Of a DNA stretch of 64,000 bases, positions 44,759 to 52,752 are shown piece by piece. The first letter of the stretch is position 1. Each line of letters begins with the position of its first letter. The notes under the pieces are model-generated. The model worked only from the letters and a program-made list of their open reading frames with translations. It did no database searches and was not told where the DNA came from. Origin of the DNA: Bacillota bacterium (GTDB lineage: Bacteria; Bacillota; Clostridia; Clostridiales; Clostridiaceae); NCBI GenBank assembly GCA_030706015.1, contig JAUZPI010000005.1, positions 1 to 64,000 of the forward strand, given 5' to 3'. Position numbers and translations under genes: made by a program.

Positions 44759-44788
44759 AATCCCTTCATATGAAGCATTGAAGGGATT
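44759..44788 (-). terminator. terminator of the SipL-like gene
   Basis: AATCCCTTCA / TGAAGGGATT with a 10-nt loop, followed leftward by ATTGTTTTTGC. Confidence 0.8.
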
Positions 44789-44805
44789 AATTCATGAAAT
44801 AGTAT

Positions 44806-46368
44806 CTATATAATAGCTCTCCCAGGTATAACAAGTTTCTCTCCTGGAACTAAATTTGAATCTTCCTCTAATTCATTAACTTTTGTGATATTATCCACAG
44901 TAGTATTATATTTCTTTGCAACCTTCCAAAGAGAATCTCCTCGCTGTACTACATATATAGTTATGCTAGACTTTTTCTTTGGTACTTCCCCCTCTATTGG
45001 AGTAACATCAATGATGAAGTTCTTATCCGTTATATAATTTACCTTTGCACAAACACTAATTAACCCCTTTACCGAAATTGTATTAGCCTCAATAAATGCC
45101 TCAACATTTTCCAGAGAAGCTTTCGTGCCGCACATCATATCAATCTTTGCACCAGGTATATCTATAGTACAACCAAAAGGTATCTCTTCTTCTAGAGCAC
45201 ATACATATCTATCCTCATCAGCAGTTCTATAGATAACATTTACAGCCAGAAGACCTTCAACTACCACCTTATCTTCAACTATCTTCTTATCTGTAATGTA
45301 TGTTTTTCCACTGGTTGTTATAATCTGAATAGGTGCTGGCGTAGAAGAAGGAATTTCAATGTTTTCTTTTACAATAGTATCGTTAGTTGAATGTCCATAC
45401 ATAACATTCATGGTGTAATTCTTTCTTTCTAGATTCATAATTACTTCTGGTGAATAGGCATCTTCTACGATATCTACATCTTCTTTGGAACTAATCTGCA
45501 CATCAGCCTTTATAAGACTTTCTACATCTATTATTCTACTTTCACCAAGATCATCTTCTTTTAAAGAGAATTCCATAGCCTCTACCCTGAAATCAGTGAA
45601 AGCATCCATAGTAGGATTAACATCTTCCATTTCACTTTCACCAGAAATTAGGATATCATCCTCAACATAGTTTAAATCTCTTGCATCTTTCCCCTTATAT
45701 AAAACCTCCACATGAGCAAAAGCCTCTACAGCAATTTTACCCTCAAATAATTTGGTCTGTTTCTTGTGTACATTTATATCGCACTTTAATATAGTGCCTA
45801 TTTGAAGTTTATCCTGAGGTATTACAAGATGTGATTTTGCAACCAAATCCATGGATTTACTTCCGATAACCTTATCAATTGAAGTGGCATTCTTTAAAAC
45901 CTGAAGCTCATTTAAACCCGCAACATCTTTCACAATATCGAATTTATAGTTGTTATAAACCTGTGCTTTTAATTTAATAATTCCCTCAACAGATATTTTT
46001 CTTTCATTTATTATAGTGCAGTCTATATGTTCAACAAAACATTCAGCATCACACAGCATTTTGTGTACTGCACCGCCTACCTCTACATAGTTTGAAAACT
46101 TTGAATTATAGACAACATTATACACTTCACTTTTATCTTCCCCTTTTGCTAAGTACAGCACATTAAATTCAATCTGTCCTTCAAGGAATACTTTATCTTG
46201 CAAAACTTCTTTATTTATTATTTCAGGTTTCGCATCAAGGACAAGTATTTCCTTAACATCAGGATTTGTATCAGGAATAATATATTCTGCTTTTACTACA
46301 TTATCAGCAGTATTTTCACCCAGTAATTGTTCATATTCTATATTTTCTTTCACCAGTTCTATTGCCAT
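44806..46368 (-). CDS. sipL: SipL-like spore coat morphogenesis protein (DUF3794 + LysM)
   Basis: In C. difficile SipL binds SpoIVA through its LysM domain and is needed for coat localisation. This protein has the same plan: 520 residues, repeated SPOCS/DUF3794 beta domains (about 30-130, 150-270 and 330-460) and a C-terminal LysM (about 470-517, IYVVQRGDSLWKVAKKYNTTVDNITKVN). Stretches such as AEYIIPDTNPDVKEILVLD and PSSTPAPIQIITTSGKTYI are typical DUF3794 motifs. Other LysM/DUF3794 proteins exist, so orthology is likely but not certain. Confidence 0.82.
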   Translation of the reverse strand: MAIELVKENIEYEQLLGENTADNVVKAEYIIPDTNPDVKEILVLDAKPEIINKEVLQDKVFLEGQIEFNVLYLAKGEDKSEVYNVVYNSKFSNYVEVGGAVHKMLCDAECFVEHIDCTIINERKISVEGIIKLKAQVYNNYKFDIVKDVAGLNELQVLKNATSIDKVIGSKSMDLVAKSHLVIPQDKLQIGTILKCDINVHKKQTKLFEGKIAVEAFAHVEVLYKGKDARDLNYVEDDILISGESEMEDVNPTMDAFTDFRVEAMEFSLKEDDLGESRIIDVESLIKADVQISSKEDVDIVEDAYSPEVIMNLERKNYTMNVMYGHSTNDTIVKENIEIPSSTPAPIQIITTSGKTYITDKKIVEDKVVVEGLLAVNVIYRTADEDRYVCALEEEIPFGCTIDIPGAKIDMMCGTKASLENVEAFIEANTISVKGLISVCAKVNYITDKNFIIDVTPIEGEVPKKKSSITIYVVQRGDSLWKVAKKYNTTVDNITKVNELEEDSNLVPGEKLVIPGRAII

Positions 46369-46509
46369 TATATCCCTCCTATATAAATACTAATATAAAT
46401 ATATATTTGAATAATGATATTTATGACAATTTAAACTTTATTTCATTCTTCATATTTCGTCATATTTCAGCTAAAAAACAAAATTTACAACTGGATTTTG
46501 ACAAAATTA

Positions 46510-46538
46510 TTGACAAAATATAAAATATAACGTATTAT
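46510..46538 (+). promoter_or_regulatory. sigma-A promoter of a candidate small RNA
   Basis: TTGACA (46510-46515), 17-bp spacer, TATTAT (46533-46538). A second TTGACA at 46498 pairs with TAAAAT at 46521 at the same spacing, giving overlapping promoters. No plus-strand protein gene follows. Confidence 0.65.
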
Positions 46539-46544
46539 AAAGGT

Positions 46545-46628
46545 GGTTATTGACCATATAACCTCTCATAAATTCTCAATACCCTTTTATACCATAGTTG
46601 AAAGATGGACCCACCATCTTTCTTTTTT
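46545..46628 (+). ncRNA. candidate small RNA (~84 nt) with intrinsic terminator
   Basis: Starts just after the promoter at 46510. Contains GGTTAT / ATAACC pairing near the 5' end and ends with GAAAGATGG-ACCCA-CCATCTTTC-TTTTTT (46600-46628), a classic terminator. No start codon with ribosome site was seen. Divergent from the SipL-like gene. The GGTGG at the 5' end could also pair with CCACC in the terminator, so attenuation is possible. Confidence 0.55.
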
Positions 46629-46630
46629 AC

Positions 46631-46830
46631 ACACACATTTCCACCAAATCTCAGATTTGGCTTTCATTCACTAACCTATATGGGGAATACTCCACCTAGC
46701 AGCAATCTTCACTTACAAAGATATCAATACACAAATAACCCCTCCCGACCTCAGGTCGAGCTTCCATTCACTAACCCATATGGAGAACACTCCACCTAGC
46801 CGTACTTTCTATTTTCAAAGATATCAATAA
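46631..46830 (+). repeat. two 100-bp tandem units with covarying hairpins
   Basis: Units 46631-46730 and 46731-46830 align at an exact 100-bp offset. Shared: CATTCACTAACC-ATATGG, ACTCCACCTAGC and AAAGATATCAATA. Each has hairpin 1 (CCAAATCT-C-AGATTTGG; second unit CCCGACCT-C-AGGTCGAG) and hairpin 2 (TGGGG-AATA-CTCCA; second unit TGGAG-AACA-CTCCA). Three pairs in hairpin 1 changed on both sides. Strand is uncertain; the G-U pair in hairpin 2 favours plus. The gap 46369-46952 contains no protein gene. Confidence 0.8.
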
Positions 46831-46925
46831 TATATATTACATTATTAATCACTATATTCCACATACTTATTAGTGAACAAGAGCTCGTTCTAAGGTGGTT
46901 AGAAATTATTTACACGCTAAAAAAA

Positions 46926-46949
46926 AACGATACTAAAATTAGTATCGTT
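46926..46949 (-). terminator. terminator of veg
   Basis: AACGATACTAA / TTAGTATCGTT with a 2-nt apparent loop; leftward it ends in a run of T. Confidence 0.88.
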
Positions 46950-46952
46950 CCT

Positions 46953-47189
46953 CTATCCTGCAAAAACTATTTGAACTGTTTTTGTTAAAACATCCGAATA
47001 GCTATATGTCACTGTCCTCTGGGTGTCATTTTCCAATCTAACCACAAAAATACTTGGATATACCTTCTCAATGATTCCACTGTTGACTACAACTTTCTTT
47101 CTTCCACCATTTGCTTTTAGTGTAACCTTTTCTCCTAAATGGCTTTCGATGTTTATCTTAATGGAATCTAAAACGTTTCGTTTTTCCAC
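46953..47189 (-). CDS. veg: Veg protein
   Basis: Small, abundant Firmicute protein that stimulates biofilm formation and possibly outgrowth in Bacillus. 78 residues, with the family core LGEKVTLKANGGRKKVVVNSGIIEKVYPSIFVV and SYSYSDVLT. The GTG at 47189 is preferred: AGAGGGTG lies 6 bases upstream, and the earlier in-frame GTG is part of that site. In Bacillus veg is next to yabG, as here. Confidence 0.93.
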   Translation of the reverse strand: MEKRNVLDSIKINIESHLGEKVTLKANGGRKKVVVNSGIIEKVYPSIFVVRLENDTQRTVTYSYSDVLTKTVQIVFAG

Positions 47190-47306
47190 ACAAAACACCC
47201 TCTTTCCACATTATATATTATACACTCTAGTAAGCTAATTGTCAATTTAACTTTTAATTTTATCAGCTAAAAACAGCAAATGTCAAGGTTAATTTTTTAT
47301 TAATTA

Positions 47307-47344
47307 AACAAACCTCATGTCATTTTAATGACTTGAGGCTTGTT
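47307..47344 (-). terminator. terminator of yabG
   Basis: AACAA-A-CCTCA-T-GTCAT / ATGAC-T-TGAGG-C-TTGTT, two mismatches, TTTA loop; leftward TTTAATTAATAAAAAATT follows. Confidence 0.8.
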
Positions 47345-47348
47345 TTAC

Positions 47349-48233
47349 TTATACATAAGGTGATTTAGGAAATCCTTCTCTATACTTTCCTCGAGTTTCC
47401 AAACCACCAATACCTCTAACTCCAGTTATAGTATTCTCTAACAGCTCAGGAATTGATACAACTTCCTTTACATTTGTATAAGCTATCTTTTCACAGACAA
47501 ATACAGGATCAAGGCAGTGAATTAGTACCCTGCTTGGGGAGCTAGCAAAATTAGCACCTGCATCAAGGATTGCCTCATAACAAGATTGGCATGCTCCAGC
47601 AAAAATCACCAAATCATCATAATTTGGCTCATAGTCTCTAAGATTTGAAACTGCTTGAGCAAAATATTTAGAATTACGATAATATTGGATGTTGGTAAAA
47701 TCATTTATTCCCTTTGCCATACCATCATGTCCTGTAATTACAACTATATCTGGTTTTACTTCTTTTACAAGCTGTACAATAACGTTAGGCTGCTCATATT
47801 CTGGTATTGTTTTTCCCACTACATTTAAGGATAACTGTTTATAAACCTTAAGACATACCTCCAAATATTCTGAATCGCCATCTATATGAAGTATCTTTCC
47901 TGGTCTCCCAAAAGACAAATTTTTGTCCTTTAGTTCAGGTATCTTAACCGCCTTATTTATTCTAGGGATTTTCAACTCTGGCACTATCAAATCTCTTTGA
48001 AGTATTATTTTCTTAATGGAGTCATTTACCTTTCTGTCAAATATTAAATCTGTTTTTCCTAAACTGTCATCCTTAACTACTTCCAGATCCCCCTCCGGTG
48101 AATCAGCTATAATTCTTAAATTAATCCCTTTAAGTACGTAGATAGTTTCATCATCTTCTTGTTTAATACTAATAATTTTGAATGTAATATCTCTATCATA
48201 TGACTTTCTAACTACAGTATCTCCAACCTTCAT
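47349..48233 (-). CDS. yabG: sporulation-specific protease YabG
   Basis: Cysteine-type protease that trims coat proteins; in C. difficile it processes CspBA and preproSleC. 294 residues. N-terminal SH3-like start MKVGDTVVRKSYDRDITFKI, a central GKILHIDGDSEYLEVCLKVY, and the catalytic region with VVITGHDGMAKG near 165 and IFAGACQSCYEAILDAGANFASSP near 210. Preceded by GGAGATGAAAAG. Next to a CotS gene and close to veg. Confidence 0.94.
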   Translation of the reverse strand: MKVGDTVVRKSYDRDITFKIISIKQEDDETIYVLKGINLRIIADSPEGDLEVVKDDSLGKTDLIFDRKVNDSIKKIILQRDLIVPELKIPRINKAVKIPELKDKNLSFGRPGKILHIDGDSEYLEVCLKVYKQLSLNVVGKTIPEYEQPNVIVQLVKEVKPDIVVITGHDGMAKGINDFTNIQYYRNSKYFAQAVSNLRDYEPNYDDLVIFAGACQSCYEAILDAGANFASSPSRVLIHCLDPVFVCEKIAYTNVKEVVSIPELLENTITGVRGIGGLETRGKYREGFPKSPYV

Positions 48234-48311
48234 CTTTTCATCTCCACATATTGGTGATACTATATGTTATGTAAGAATCATTCAATATGTTCTTTTACAT
48301 AACAAATTAAA

Positions 48312-48341
48312 GCCATGTAAATATTTATTTTATTACATGGC
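48312..48341 (-). terminator. terminator of the first CotS gene
   Basis: GCCATGTAA / TTACATGGC with a 12-nt loop, followed leftward by TTTAATTTG. A second inverted repeat GTTATGTAA / TTACATAAC (48266-48303) sits between it and yabG. Confidence 0.75.
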
Positions 48342-48351
48342 CTTAATATTG

Positions 48352-49356
48352 CTAATCTTTTTGATTATATATGTCTTTAAAGTTGCTAATAAATTCCATA
48401 TATTTATCTCTTTCAGCTATTAATTCCTCCATCTTATTGTTGAAGGTGCCGTGAGTCCAGTTAACCTCATTATAATAGAACCTGTTAGCTAATCTCCAGA
48501 AGCGTTGAGGGAACAATAAAAAAGAGTATAGTACTCTATATTCTTCTTCCGCTAAATGACTTACCTCATTATAGGAATCTAATATAAGTTTTGCATAGTT
48601 CACATTCCAATCATTTCTCTTTAATACCTTAATCATGAAATTTGATACGTCAAAAGCCCTTACCTCTCTCTTACAATAATCAAAATCGATAACATTTACA
48701 CTATTATCTCCATCAATTATTATATTATGATAGGTATAATCATGGTGACAAAAACTCTTCTCTTCATCAGTCTTCTTGCATATATCCATGTATCTTGAAT
48801 CATTTAATATGTTCATGGACTTTATACCCATCTCTTTAAAAAAGTCTACATTTTTTACATAATCTAAATCAAATTGAGCTTTGTTACTTTTCTTTCTAGC
48901 CATGTCCCTCATTTTTTCAAAAGAACGAACTCTTTTCTCCATTAAATGAGGCCATCTCCCCAAATCTGTCTTTAATTTGCTATTTTCCGGTGGTTCATAT
49001 CCCTTTGAGCCTTCATGCATTGCTGCTAGGGTTCTTGCAGCTCTAATCAAATCGTCCTGACTGCAGAAATTACACTCTCTCCCATCAATCCATTCAGAAA
49101 GTGTATATATATCCTCATTAACCAGTGCATAAGGATTGCCCTCATTATTAAGACAATATCTATCCACTCTAATAAAACCATTATTGATAAGGTGTTCTTT
49201 AGCAGCATATACAAATAAAAGTTTCTGAATACCGTAGTTTATTCTCTTCAAACACTTATTACCTATATTGGTCTTTATAAAATATACACCTTTATTAGGC
49301 CTAATGGATTCAATTTTAATATCAAACTGCCTTTCAATCTCAAATTCCCTCATCAT
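48352..49356 (-). CDS. CotS-family spore coat kinase-like protein (1)
   Basis: Aminoglycoside-phosphotransferase-fold protein of the CotS/YutH group, associated with the spore coat in Bacillus. About 334 residues. N-lobe start IKSIRPNKGVYFIKTNIGNKCLK, linker EWIDGRECNF, catalytic loop CHHDYTYHNIII near 218 and metal loop VIDFDYCKRE near 236: all kinase residues are present. The ATG at 49356 follows AGGAGG by 8 bases. Divergent from the GT4 gene at 49507. Substrate unknown; a coat polysaccharide precursor is plausible. Confidence 0.87.
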   Translation of the reverse strand: MMREFEIERQFDIKIESIRPNKGVYFIKTNIGNKCLKRINYGIQKLLFVYAAKEHLINNGFIRVDRYCLNNEGNPYALVNEDIYTLSEWIDGRECNFCSQDDLIRAARTLAAMHEGSKGYEPPENSKLKTDLGRWPHLMEKRVRSFEKMRDMARKKSNKAQFDLDYVKNVDFFKEMGIKSMNILNDSRYMDICKKTDEEKSFCHHDYTYHNIIIDGDNSVNVIDFDYCKREVRAFDVSNFMIKVLKRNDWNVNYAKLILDSYNEVSHLAEEEYRVLYSFLLFPQRFWRLANRFYYNEVNWTHGTFNNKMEELIAERDKYMEFISNFKDIYNQKD

Positions 49357-49506
49357 TTTCAACACCTCCTATATGTTAATTTATATGACTTCTTATAATA
49401 TTTTAGAAGATGCCGTAAAAAGTTTTTATAGTAAAATAGTTTTTATTAACACTTTATAGATATCATTAATATACTAAATTATAGTTATTTCGAAAGAGGA
49501 ATACTC

Positions 49507-50631
49507 ATGAAAATAGGAATTGATGGAAGAGCTGCTAAATGGTATCGTGGTACTGGCATTGGTACCTATACCTATCAGCTGGTTAAATGCTTAAATAAAT
49601 TGGATTTATTTAATAAATACATGCTGTTTATTCCACAAAGCTGCAATTTTGATATAAATTTTAATCGTAATTTTAAATTAAAAAATATAACTGAAAATAT
49701 TAAAACAAACTTCTGGGATGAGGTTAATATTCCAAATATACTAATGGATAAGGATATAGAATTATATCACGTGCCTCAAAACGGAGTAGGACTCCCCATA
49801 GATAAAAGGTGTAAATTTGTTATTACTCTTCACGATGTTATTCCCTATAAAATGCCCGAAACTGTAAGCGATAGATACCTAAAAATCTTTTTAGAAGAAC
49901 TTCCCTCCTTAATTAACTTATGTGACGGCATAATTACTGTATCTAAGTATTCAAAGGAGGATATATCAAAAACCTTTAATTATCCAAAAGATAAGATTTA
50001 TGTAACTCATCTAGCAGCTGAGGACATATATACACCTATGGATAAATATATAAGTAAAACCCTCATAAATCAACATTACAGTATTCAGGGGGATTTTATA
50101 CTATATGTAGGTGGATTTAGCCCTAGAAAAAATATTATAGGTACTATAGAAGCCTTTGCTAATCTTTTGCAGCGGCTAAAAAAAGATATAAAATTAGTTG
50201 TTGCAGGCAGAAAAGGTAAGTCCTATGACATCTATATCAAAAAAGCACAGGAACTTGGAGTAGAGAATAATGTGATTTTTCCCGGTTTTATTGCTATGGA
50301 GCATATGCCTTATTTATATAGTGCCGCAGAACTTCTTGTATATCCCTCCTTCTATGAAGGTTTTGGACTACCACCTATTGAGGCCATGGCATGTGGAGTT
50401 CCTGTTATAGCTTCAAATACAACTTCAGTACCAGAGGTTGTAGATAACTCAGCAATATTAATCGACCCCCAGAACGCTGATGATATATGCGAGGCCATGT
50501 ATAGAGTACTTAGCGATGAAAGGCTATATAAAGAATTAAAAGTTAAGGGGTTTTCTAGAGCTTCAAGCTTAAGCTGGGAAAAAACATCAATAGAAACCTT
50601 AGAAGTATATAAAAAAATTATGTTAACCTAA
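49507..50631 (+). CDS. GT4 glycosyltransferase (CotSA-like) (1)
   Basis: 374 residues, retaining GT-B enzyme. N-terminal IGIDGRAAKWYRGTGIGTYTYQL, C-terminal donor site LYVGGFSPRKNIIGTIEAF and the EX7E motif YEGFGLPPIEAMACGVPV near 288. In Bacillus the coat gene cotSA encodes a related enzyme beside cotS. It lies between two CotS genes read the other way. About 40% similar at sight to the enzyme at 53899, so the two look like paralogues. Confidence 0.88.
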   Translation: MKIGIDGRAAKWYRGTGIGTYTYQLVKCLNKLDLFNKYMLFIPQSCNFDINFNRNFKLKNITENIKTNFWDEVNIPNILMDKDIELYHVPQNGVGLPIDKRCKFVITLHDVIPYKMPETVSDRYLKIFLEELPSLINLCDGIITVSKYSKEDISKTFNYPKDKIYVTHLAAEDIYTPMDKYISKTLINQHYSIQGDFILYVGGFSPRKNIIGTIEAFANLLQRLKKDIKLVVAGRKGKSYDIYIKKAQELGVENNVIFPGFIAMEHMPYLYSAAELLVYPSFYEGFGLPPIEAMACGVPVIASNTTSVPEVVDNSAILIDPQNADDICEAMYRVLSDERLYKELKVKGFSRASSLSWEKTSIETLEVYKKIMLT

Positions 50632-50633
50632 AG

Positions 50634-50670
50634 AAACATGGTCTGCAAGGAATTATCTGCAGCCATGTTT
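50634..50670. terminator. terminator between GT4 (1) and CotS (2)
   Basis: AAACATGG-T-CTGCA / TGCAG-CCATGTTT followed by TTCTCTATTT; one bulged base. Serves both converging genes. Confidence 0.85.
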
Positions 50671-50694
50671 TTCTCTATTTATATCAAAGAAGCT

Positions 50695-51723
50695 TTAATT
50701 AGATTTGAGGTAATCACATAAATCCTTTAAAAATTCTTCCCTATATTTTTCATTTGAAATTTTTTTATTTAATCTATTTAAAAACAAATCCTCATCCCAA
50801 GTCTTACGCTTAGTATAATAATCCCTGGCTATACTATAAATATCCTCCGGAAAGGTTAACATAGCTAATAATACATCCATTTCTCTTTTGCTTAGTTTAT
50901 TAACCTTGCTGTAATTCTCAATAATTATTTCAAACTTGCTTATGTCATAGCCATAATTTTTTACAACTTTATTAATAAAATTGCATAAATCATGGACTCT
51001 TAAATCTACCATAGAATAATCAAAATCAATAAAATATGCTTGTTCATTATTAACTAATATATTATGGTGAGCCAAATCATGATGACACAGAACTATTTTA
51101 TCTTCCTCACTGCACAACTTATAATATTGACTTTGCTCCAGGCTGCTAACGCTTTGCCTTACCTGATTCATGTAATAATCTGTATTTTCTAAAAAAATAG
51201 CATCGAATTCCTTTTTATTATCGTAAAATTCGGCCATAGTTTTAAAAAACTCCATCTCCTTTAGTTTTCTATTAAAAGAATTAATCAGTCGCCCATTATT
51301 GTTTCTAGGAGAATACTTTGTCTTAAAACCTTCCCCTGATTTATGAAGTTCACCTAAACCTAAGGCGGCAACAGCTATATCTACAGGATTACTATACTCA
51401 CATTCCTTACCATCCACTAAATCCATAATATAATATATATCGCCGTTCCATATGGTATATTCTGTGCCTTCTCTTGTCTTTACAAAATTAATTATCCTAT
51501 CAAAACTCTTTCTAATATAATTCATTGCATCAATTATAAATTGTAATTCTTCTTCTTTATAATCAACCTTCTTCAAAACCTTGTATCCATCCTTAGTGCA
51601 AAGCATATATACCTTTCTAACTGGAATAATATCATCTACTTTTATATTAAACAAATTAAAAAGGTCTATATTCAAATCATATTGAGTTAAGTATTCCTTA
51701 TCTCTATATCTTAAATCCAACAT
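50695..51723 (-). CDS. CotS-family spore coat kinase-like protein (2)
   Basis: About 342 residues. N-lobe YMLCTKDGYKVLKKVDYKEE, linker MDLVDGKECEYSNP, catalytic loop CHHDLAHHNILV near 215 and metal loop FIDFDYSMVD near 232. C-terminal segment with LTFPEDIYSIARDYYTKRKTWDEDLF is shared with the other CotS genes here. The ATG at 51723 is preferred over an in-frame GTG 7 codons upstream. Forty-four bp after the degenerate paralogue. Confidence 0.86.
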   Translation of the reverse strand: MLDLRYRDKEYLTQYDLNIDLFNLFNIKVDDIIPVRKVYMLCTKDGYKVLKKVDYKEEELQFIIDAMNYIRKSFDRIINFVKTREGTEYTIWNGDIYYIMDLVDGKECEYSNPVDIAVAALGLGELHKSGEGFKTKYSPRNNNGRLINSFNRKLKEMEFFKTMAEFYDNKKEFDAIFLENTDYYMNQVRQSVSSLEQSQYYKLCSEEDKIVLCHHDLAHHNILVNNEQAYFIDFDYSMVDLRVHDLCNFINKVVKNYGYDISKFEIIIENYSKVNKLSKREMDVLLAMLTFPEDIYSIARDYYTKRKTWDEDLFLNRLNKKISNEKYREEFLKDLCDYLKSN

Positions 51724-51766
51724 ACATTCACCGCCCTTTATCACTTTAATTGTTAGGTAATTGAGC

Positions 51767-52543
51767 CTATATTAAACTTAGCCCATCTTTTTCAATAGCT
51801 TTAAGCATATTCTCCATATATTCATCTATAGTCCATTGCTTTTTGTTTTTTATATATCTAACACAACATTTCATGTATTCATGAGGAAAAGATACCAGTG
51901 AAGTTATTAAGTCCTCACTGTTATTATTAAGCTGCTCCAAAATACAAAATTCCTTAGCTAATTTTAACCAATTTAACTTAATTCCTCTTCTTTTCAACTT
52001 TCCCAGCAAATAAACGCAATCCATTTCAACTATGTCATATTTACACTCTTTTAGTGAAAATATCTTTACTTGATCCATATTAACCAAATTGGTAAAATAA
52101 CTATTCCCTATACATATTTCGTTATTTTGCATACTTCTTCTTATAAGTGAAACATAATTAATTCTTTTTACAGCTTCAAGGCACTTTTCTGCTCTAGCCA
52201 TATATTGGTTACTATACTGAATAAGCATATTTTCAAATTCATTCTTAGAGTTACCATTTAAATTTCTTAAAAAATACTTCACCGTCTTCGTATTTAGCTT
52301 ATACTTCTCAATCAGTTTACCTGTACCGCTTTTTATGCTCCTTATTTCTTGTTCTCTGTAATTACAGGCTGCTTTATGAAAAACTGTAATGGTTTTAATT
52401 TGATTTAACACTTGTTCCTCAGAATATTGATCCTCTTCCTTAAAAATTTCATTTTCACCAATAACATATATTCTTTCATTTTTTAAATATTCCAGAAATG
52501 AAACAAATTTTTCATTTACACATGAATTTAAATTCACTTCCAT
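51767..52543 (-). CDS. degenerate CotS-like protein lacking kinase motifs
   Basis: 258 residues. Its end (SFPHEYMKCCVRYIKNKKQWTIDEY) matches the C-terminal segment of the neighbouring CotS proteins, and a TVFHKAACNYREQE stretch matches their LA.LH..G region. But the N-lobe is short and the HHDxxxHN and IDFDY loops are missing, so it cannot be an active kinase of this family. The frame is open throughout with a ribosome site (AGAGGTG, 6 bases), so it looks like a retained pseudokinase, not a decaying pseudogene. Similarity judged by eye. Confidence 0.7.
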   Translation of the reverse strand: MEVNLNSCVNEKFVSFLEYLKNERIYVIGENEIFKEEDQYSEEQVLNQIKTITVFHKAACNYREQEIRSIKSGTGKLIEKYKLNTKTVKYFLRNLNGNSKNEFENMLIQYSNQYMARAEKCLEAVKRINYVSLIRRSMQNNEICIGNSYFTNLVNMDQVKIFSLKECKYDIVEMDCVYLLGKLKRRGIKLNWLKLAKEFCILEQLNNNSEDLITSLVSFPHEYMKCCVRYIKNKKQWTIDEYMENMLKAIEKDGLSLI

Positions 52544-52554
52544 TAACTTCACCT

Positions 52555-52746
52555 CTATTTAAGTACCTTTTTTATTTTTCTTAAAACATGCTTTCTTTCC
52601 TCCTCAAGCTTTTTAATCTTCTTTTCTCTCCTCTTTATCTTCTTTAATTTTTTAACCATATCCTCTAACTCATCAACTTTTTTATCATATTCTTTCACAT
52701 CCACTTCTGCTAAGCTCGCATCAGATTTTCTTTTTTTACTGCTCAT
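52555..52746 (-). CDS. small lysine-rich coiled-coil protein
   Basis: 63 residues, about 45% Lys+Glu+Asp+Arg. From residue 18 on it is a continuous heptad-like helix (VDELEDMVKKLKKIKRREKK). Ribosome site GGAGGG 10 bases before the ATG. Six bp after CotS (3) and 11 bp before the degenerate CotS, so part of the same operon. Not recognised; basic coiled-coil coat proteins are known in spores. Confidence 0.65.
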   Translation of the reverse strand: MSSKKRKSDASLAEVDVKEYDKKVDELEDMVKKLKKIKRREKKIKKLEEERKHVLRKIKKVLK

Positions 52747-52752
52747 AAAATT

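Noticed and set aside
46540..46628. T-box leader
   Set aside because: GGTGG and a terminator are present but the T-box core and specifier stem are absent and no aminoacyl-tRNA or amino-acid gene follows.
46605..46799. 64-codon open frame over the 100-bp tandem units
   Set aside because: The frame exists only because the unit length and hairpins happen to lack stops; base changes keep pairing rather than amino acids, and no ribosome site precedes it.
48352..49356. Antibiotic (aminoglycoside) phosphotransferase
   Set aside because: The fold is shared, but sequence features and the spore-gene neighbourhood point to the CotS coat family rather than resistance.
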